DNA from: an uncultured Tessaracoccus sp.
Lineage (GTDB): Bacteria > Actinomycetota > Actinomycetes > Propionibacteriales > Propionibacteriaceae
Direction of reading: 5' to 3'
DNA length: 43,253 nt
Assembly: GCF_947286155.1 (NCBI RefSeq)
Contig: NZ_CAMYPD010000022.1
Location: 1 to 43,253, forward strand
The position numbers and the translations under genes were made by a program. The notes under the pieces are model-generated. The model made no database searches, was not told where the DNA came from, and saw only the letters and a program-made list of their open reading frames with translations. This document shows, piece by piece, positions 40,779 through 43,253 of this stretch; the stretch's first letter is position 1; every line of letters starts with the position of its first letter.

Positions 40779-42983
40779 TCAGTATTGAGGCGGAGTGCCT
40801 TCCTCCACGGAGATGATCTCCGCCCCGAACTCGTTGCCGAGCAGCTCGGCGGCGTTGTGGGAGCCGTCGAATACTTCGTCGTCGGCCGAAAGATTGGCGT
40901 AGTCCGGCTCCGGTTCGGGCTCCGGTTGTGGTGTGGGTGGGCGTTCTTCGACACGGCTGGCGGCAGGCGCACCCGCCTGGCGCTGACCCTGCTCGGCGGT
41001 GTTGTCGTCGGCGGTGACACCTTGCACGCGCAGCTCAACGCCGAGCACCTCGATGATGGCCTCTGCCAGGAGGTCGATGGACCCGCCCCGCCCGAAGTTG
41101 TCTTTCGCACCGGGGTTGGTGAAGCCGAGCAGTAGCATGCCGTCGCGGACTTCCTGCACGTGCGCGTTCTGGCTGAGCAGCATGTACGTAAACCGTCGAC
41201 GCCGCTTCACTTCGTCGAGCACGTTGGGCCATGCGCGCCGCAACTCCTCCGTGGTGAGCTGCCCGGCCCGGTTGGGCGCTGCGGCGGGTGCGGACGGTGC
41301 GTGTGCAGGACGCTGCGGTGGGGCCTGCTCCGGTGCGCGCTGCGCCGCCGGGGCGCTCCCGGCGGGGCGCTGCGCGGGAGGAGCACCGGCTGGGCGTTGG
41401 CCGGTAGGAGCCTGACCCGCCGGACGCTGATCGGCCGGGCGCTGTTGCGGCGCTGACTGCGGCTCCGGGGCGCGCTGCTCCGTCTGTGCGGGCTGTGTGG
41501 GGCGCTGCGCGGCTTGCGACGGTGCATCCTCGGCCCGCTGCTGGGACGCGGTACGCGCCTGCCCAGGCACGTCGCGCCATTCCTGCGGGGGTTGGGGCGC
41601 GTCGGAGGAGCCCATCATGCCCACGCGGCGTTCGAGCCTGTCCATGCGGGCATGGAGACCGCGCTCGTCGGTGTCGGCTTCGGGCAGCAGCACTCGGGCA
41701 GCCATGAGCTCGAGGTGCAGCCTGGGAGCGGTGGTACCGCGCATCTCGGTGAGCCCGACGGCGATCACTTCCGCGGCTCGCGTGAGCTCGCCAGAGCCGA
41801 GTGCCGCGGCCTGCGATTTCAGGCGTTCGGCCTGGTCTTCGGGCACTTCGAGGATGCCGTCCTCGGCTGCGGTGGGAACGGCGGCGAGGATCACGAGGTC
41901 GCGGAGGCGTCGGAGTAGATCTTCGGCGAAGCGGCGTGGGTCTTGCCCCACCTCGATCACGCGATCGATGGTCTTGAACACGCCCGACGAGTCGCCTGCA
42001 GCGAAGGCGTCGACGATGTCGTCGAGCAGTGACTCTGGGGTGTAGCCCAGCAGCGCCGCGGCTTGTTCATATTCGACGCCGTGCTCGCCCGCGCCGCCCA
42101 GGAGTTGGTCGAGGACGGAGAGCGAATCTCGCACAGACCCGCCGCCGGCTCGCACCACGAGCGGCAGCACCATCGGGTCGATGTCGACGGCTTCCGCCTC
42201 GCAGATTTCCTGGAGGTACGTTGCGAGCGTCTTCGGCGGAACCAGCCGGAACGGGTAATGGTGGGTGCGCGACCGGATGGTGCCAATCACCTTCTCCGGC
42301 TCCGTCGTCGCGAAGATGAACTTCGCGTGCGGAGGCGGCTCCTCGACGAGCTTCAACAGCGCATTGAAGCCCGCAGGGGTGACCATGTGGGCCTCGTCGA
42401 CGATGTAGATCTTGTAGCGGCTTGCCACGGGCGCGAAAAATGCTCGCTCACGGAGGTCGCGGGCGTCGTCGACGCCGCCGTGACTAGCCGCGTCGATCTC
42501 TATGACATCGATGGAGCCAGGACCGCCGCGCGCCAAGTCGATGCATGACTGACACTCGCCGCACGGGGTTGCCGTCGGGCCTTGTTCACAGTTCAGGCAG
42601 CGTGCCAGGATGCGCGCCGAGGTGGTTTTGCCGCAGCCGCGCGGGCCGGAGAAGAGGTACGCGTGCCCCACCTTGTTGTTCTGTAGCGCGCGCTGGAGCG
42701 GCACGGTGACGTGGTCTTGGCCGATGACATCAGCGAAGGTGTCGGGGCGGTAGCGACGATAGAGCGCCAGCGGCGCGTCGGGAATGGCGCGCTGGGCGGC
42801 CTCAGACGGTTGCGATGTGGGCGTGGCTTCGCCGCCGACGCTGCCTCCCGCCGGCGCTGCGGGTGCATCGTCGCCGAACAGATCGGGGCCGTCTTGCTGC
42901 ATCGGCTCCTCGAGCTCTTCGTCGAACGCCCCATCTGCCTGGATGGGTTCGTCGAACAGCGAGTATTCGTCGTCGTCTTCCAC
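40779..42983 (-). CDS. dnaX: DNA polymerase III subunit gamma/tau with acidic N-terminal extension
   Basis: This 734-residue clamp-loader motor subunit has a canonical core starting only at about residue 72 (LALYRRYRPDTFADVIGQDH). Walker A is GPRGCGKT (113-120), then the zinc site CLNC...CGECQSC, Walker B IYIVDEAHM and the SRC-equivalent GTIRSRTHHYPF follow. From about 510 the protein is Pro/Ala/Gln-rich, then a tau-like C-terminal domain. The start GTG 42983 is supported by a TAGGGT box ending 7 nt upstream. No nearer start exists before the core, so the acidic extension seems genuine. I saw no A-rich slippery run for gamma frameshifting. Confidence 0.93.
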   Translation of the reverse strand: MEDDDEYSLFDEPIQADGAFDEELEEPMQQDGPDLFGDDAPAAPAGGSVGGEATPTSQPSEAAQRAIPDAPLALYRRYRPDTFADVIGQDHVTVPLQRALQNNKVGHAYLFSGPRGCGKTTSARILARCLNCEQGPTATPCGECQSCIDLARGGPGSIDVIEIDAASHGGVDDARDLRERAFFAPVASRYKIYIVDEAHMVTPAGFNALLKLVEEPPPHAKFIFATTEPEKVIGTIRSRTHHYPFRLVPPKTLATYLQEICEAEAVDIDPMVLPLVVRAGGGSVRDSLSVLDQLLGGAGEHGVEYEQAAALLGYTPESLLDDIVDAFAAGDSSGVFKTIDRVIEVGQDPRRFAEDLLRRLRDLVILAAVPTAAEDGILEVPEDQAERLKSQAAALGSGELTRAAEVIAVGLTEMRGTTAPRLHLELMAARVLLPEADTDERGLHARMDRLERRVGMMGSSDAPQPPQEWRDVPGQARTASQQRAEDAPSQAAQRPTQPAQTEQRAPEPQSAPQQRPADQRPAGQAPTGQRPAGAPPAQRPAGSAPAAQRAPEQAPPQRPAHAPSAPAAAPNRAGQLTTEELRRAWPNVLDEVKRRRRFTYMLLSQNAHVQEVRDGMLLLGFTNPGAKDNFGRGGSIDLLAEAIIEVLGVELRVQGVTADDNTAEQGQRQAGAPAASRVEERPPTPQPEPEPEPDYANLSADDEVFDGSHNAAELLGNEFGAEIISVEEGTPPQY

Positions 42984-43253
42984 ATCCCCCACCCTATTGC
43001 ACCCCACTGACAATCTCCGCCGCTCCCCGAAACCTGTGGAAAGCTCACCATTCGGTTGCCCGTCGCCACACGCCCCGGCCCCTCGCCTGCCGACCGGCAG
43101 ACGTAACCTGTGCGGCAACTGAGCGGCACTGGTGTCACTTGCCCAGGCGGAGCGGGGCGTCGTCGGGAGGCAGGTGACACTTGATCCGCAACTGAGCCGT
43201 GTGATGTCTCAGGACATGGGTGACGTTTCTGTGTCAGGACATTGGTGACAGTT
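42984..43253. other. Repeat-rich intergenic region at the window edge
   Basis: No gene is seen. The region holds a small hairpin (CTGCC-gacc-GGCAG, 43087-43100), a near-perfect 12-bp inverted repeat (43132-43143 with 43169-43180, GTGTCACTTGCC type), and a direct repeat GCAACTGAGC (43115 and 43188). Two 20-bp direct repeats, TGTSTCAGGACATKGGTGAC, lie at 43205-43224 and 43230-43249. The last resemble ends of an insertion sequence whose body would lie beyond the window. Confidence 0.55.

Noticed and set aside
40779..42983. Programmed frameshift producing a short gamma form of DnaX
   Set aside because: No A-rich slippery heptamer or matching downstream hairpin was seen in the reading frame.
42984..43253. 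4.5S signal-recognition-particle RNA gene, expected upstream of dnaX in some actinobacteria
   Set aside because: I looked for the conserved GGAAG...AGCA apical loop and did not find it here.

Overview
The window is a high-GC stretch (roughly mid-60s %, estimated by eye) from an actinobacterial chromosome. The gene order follows a conserved actinobacterial neighbourhood, the one around topA, tad, nth-whiB-ponA and recR-dnaX in Mycobacterium (about Rv3644c to Rv3721c). Frequent GTG starts, 1-8 nt gene overlaps, many apparently leaderless promoters (TANNNT 6-7 nt before the start codon) and small GGTTTCGATACG-type extragenic palindromes would suit Propionibacteriales. That finer placement is inference.

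Layout. 1-3.5 kb: a tail of an unidentified ORF, composite extragenic repeats, a SixA-like phosphatase, a winged-helix (AlkZ-like) protein, a flavin amine oxidase and tRNA-Thr(CGT). 3.5-14.1 kb, minus strand: a secreted tripeptidyl-peptidase-like hydrolase, an acidic membrane protein, then holB-tmk-CYTH/CHAD protein-topA, with the last three physically overlapping, and an N6/N5-type methyltransferase. 14.2-21.3 kb: the Tad (Flp) pilus locus in two minus-strand blocks, flp-tadE-tadE-like and ssd-tadA-tadB-tadC, with a DEAH helicase between them. Both blocks are preceded by the same 65-bp bipartite element containing a perfect DnaA-box sequence. 21.3-28.4 kb: a methyltransferase, a Holin-X membrane protein, nudix-tlpA-nth, a DUF4177 protein, whiB, a class A PBP and a metallophosphoesterase. 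28.4-28.9 kb: tRNA-Pro(CGG) and a second composite repeat cluster. 28.9-34.4 kb: a PabC-like lyase, then deoA with two tandem homologous lipoproteins, a vapBC module and an amidase. 34.4-37.9 kb: a 24-bp inverted repeat, a cysteine-free glutaredoxin-fold membrane protein, an MFS transporter and a FadD-type ligase with a terminator hairpin. 37.9-39.3 kb: a compositionally different patch holding an AraD-like aldolase. 39.3-43.0 kb: ogt, recR, ybaB and dnaX. The right edge holds nested direct and inverted repeats that may be a mobile-element end.

How it works together. Most genes are housekeeping: DNA topology, replication clamp loading (both holB and dnaX are here), dTMP synthesis, base-excision repair, recombination and cell-wall synthesis. 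The clearest multi-gene system is the Tad pilus, for which the window holds pilin, pseudopilin-like, ATPase, inner-membrane platform and localisation genes but no prepilin peptidase or secretin-like partner. The best candidate for something not yet described is the shared control element of that locus. Next are the composite repeats, the paired deoA-linked lipoproteins and the cysteine-free Grx-like protein.
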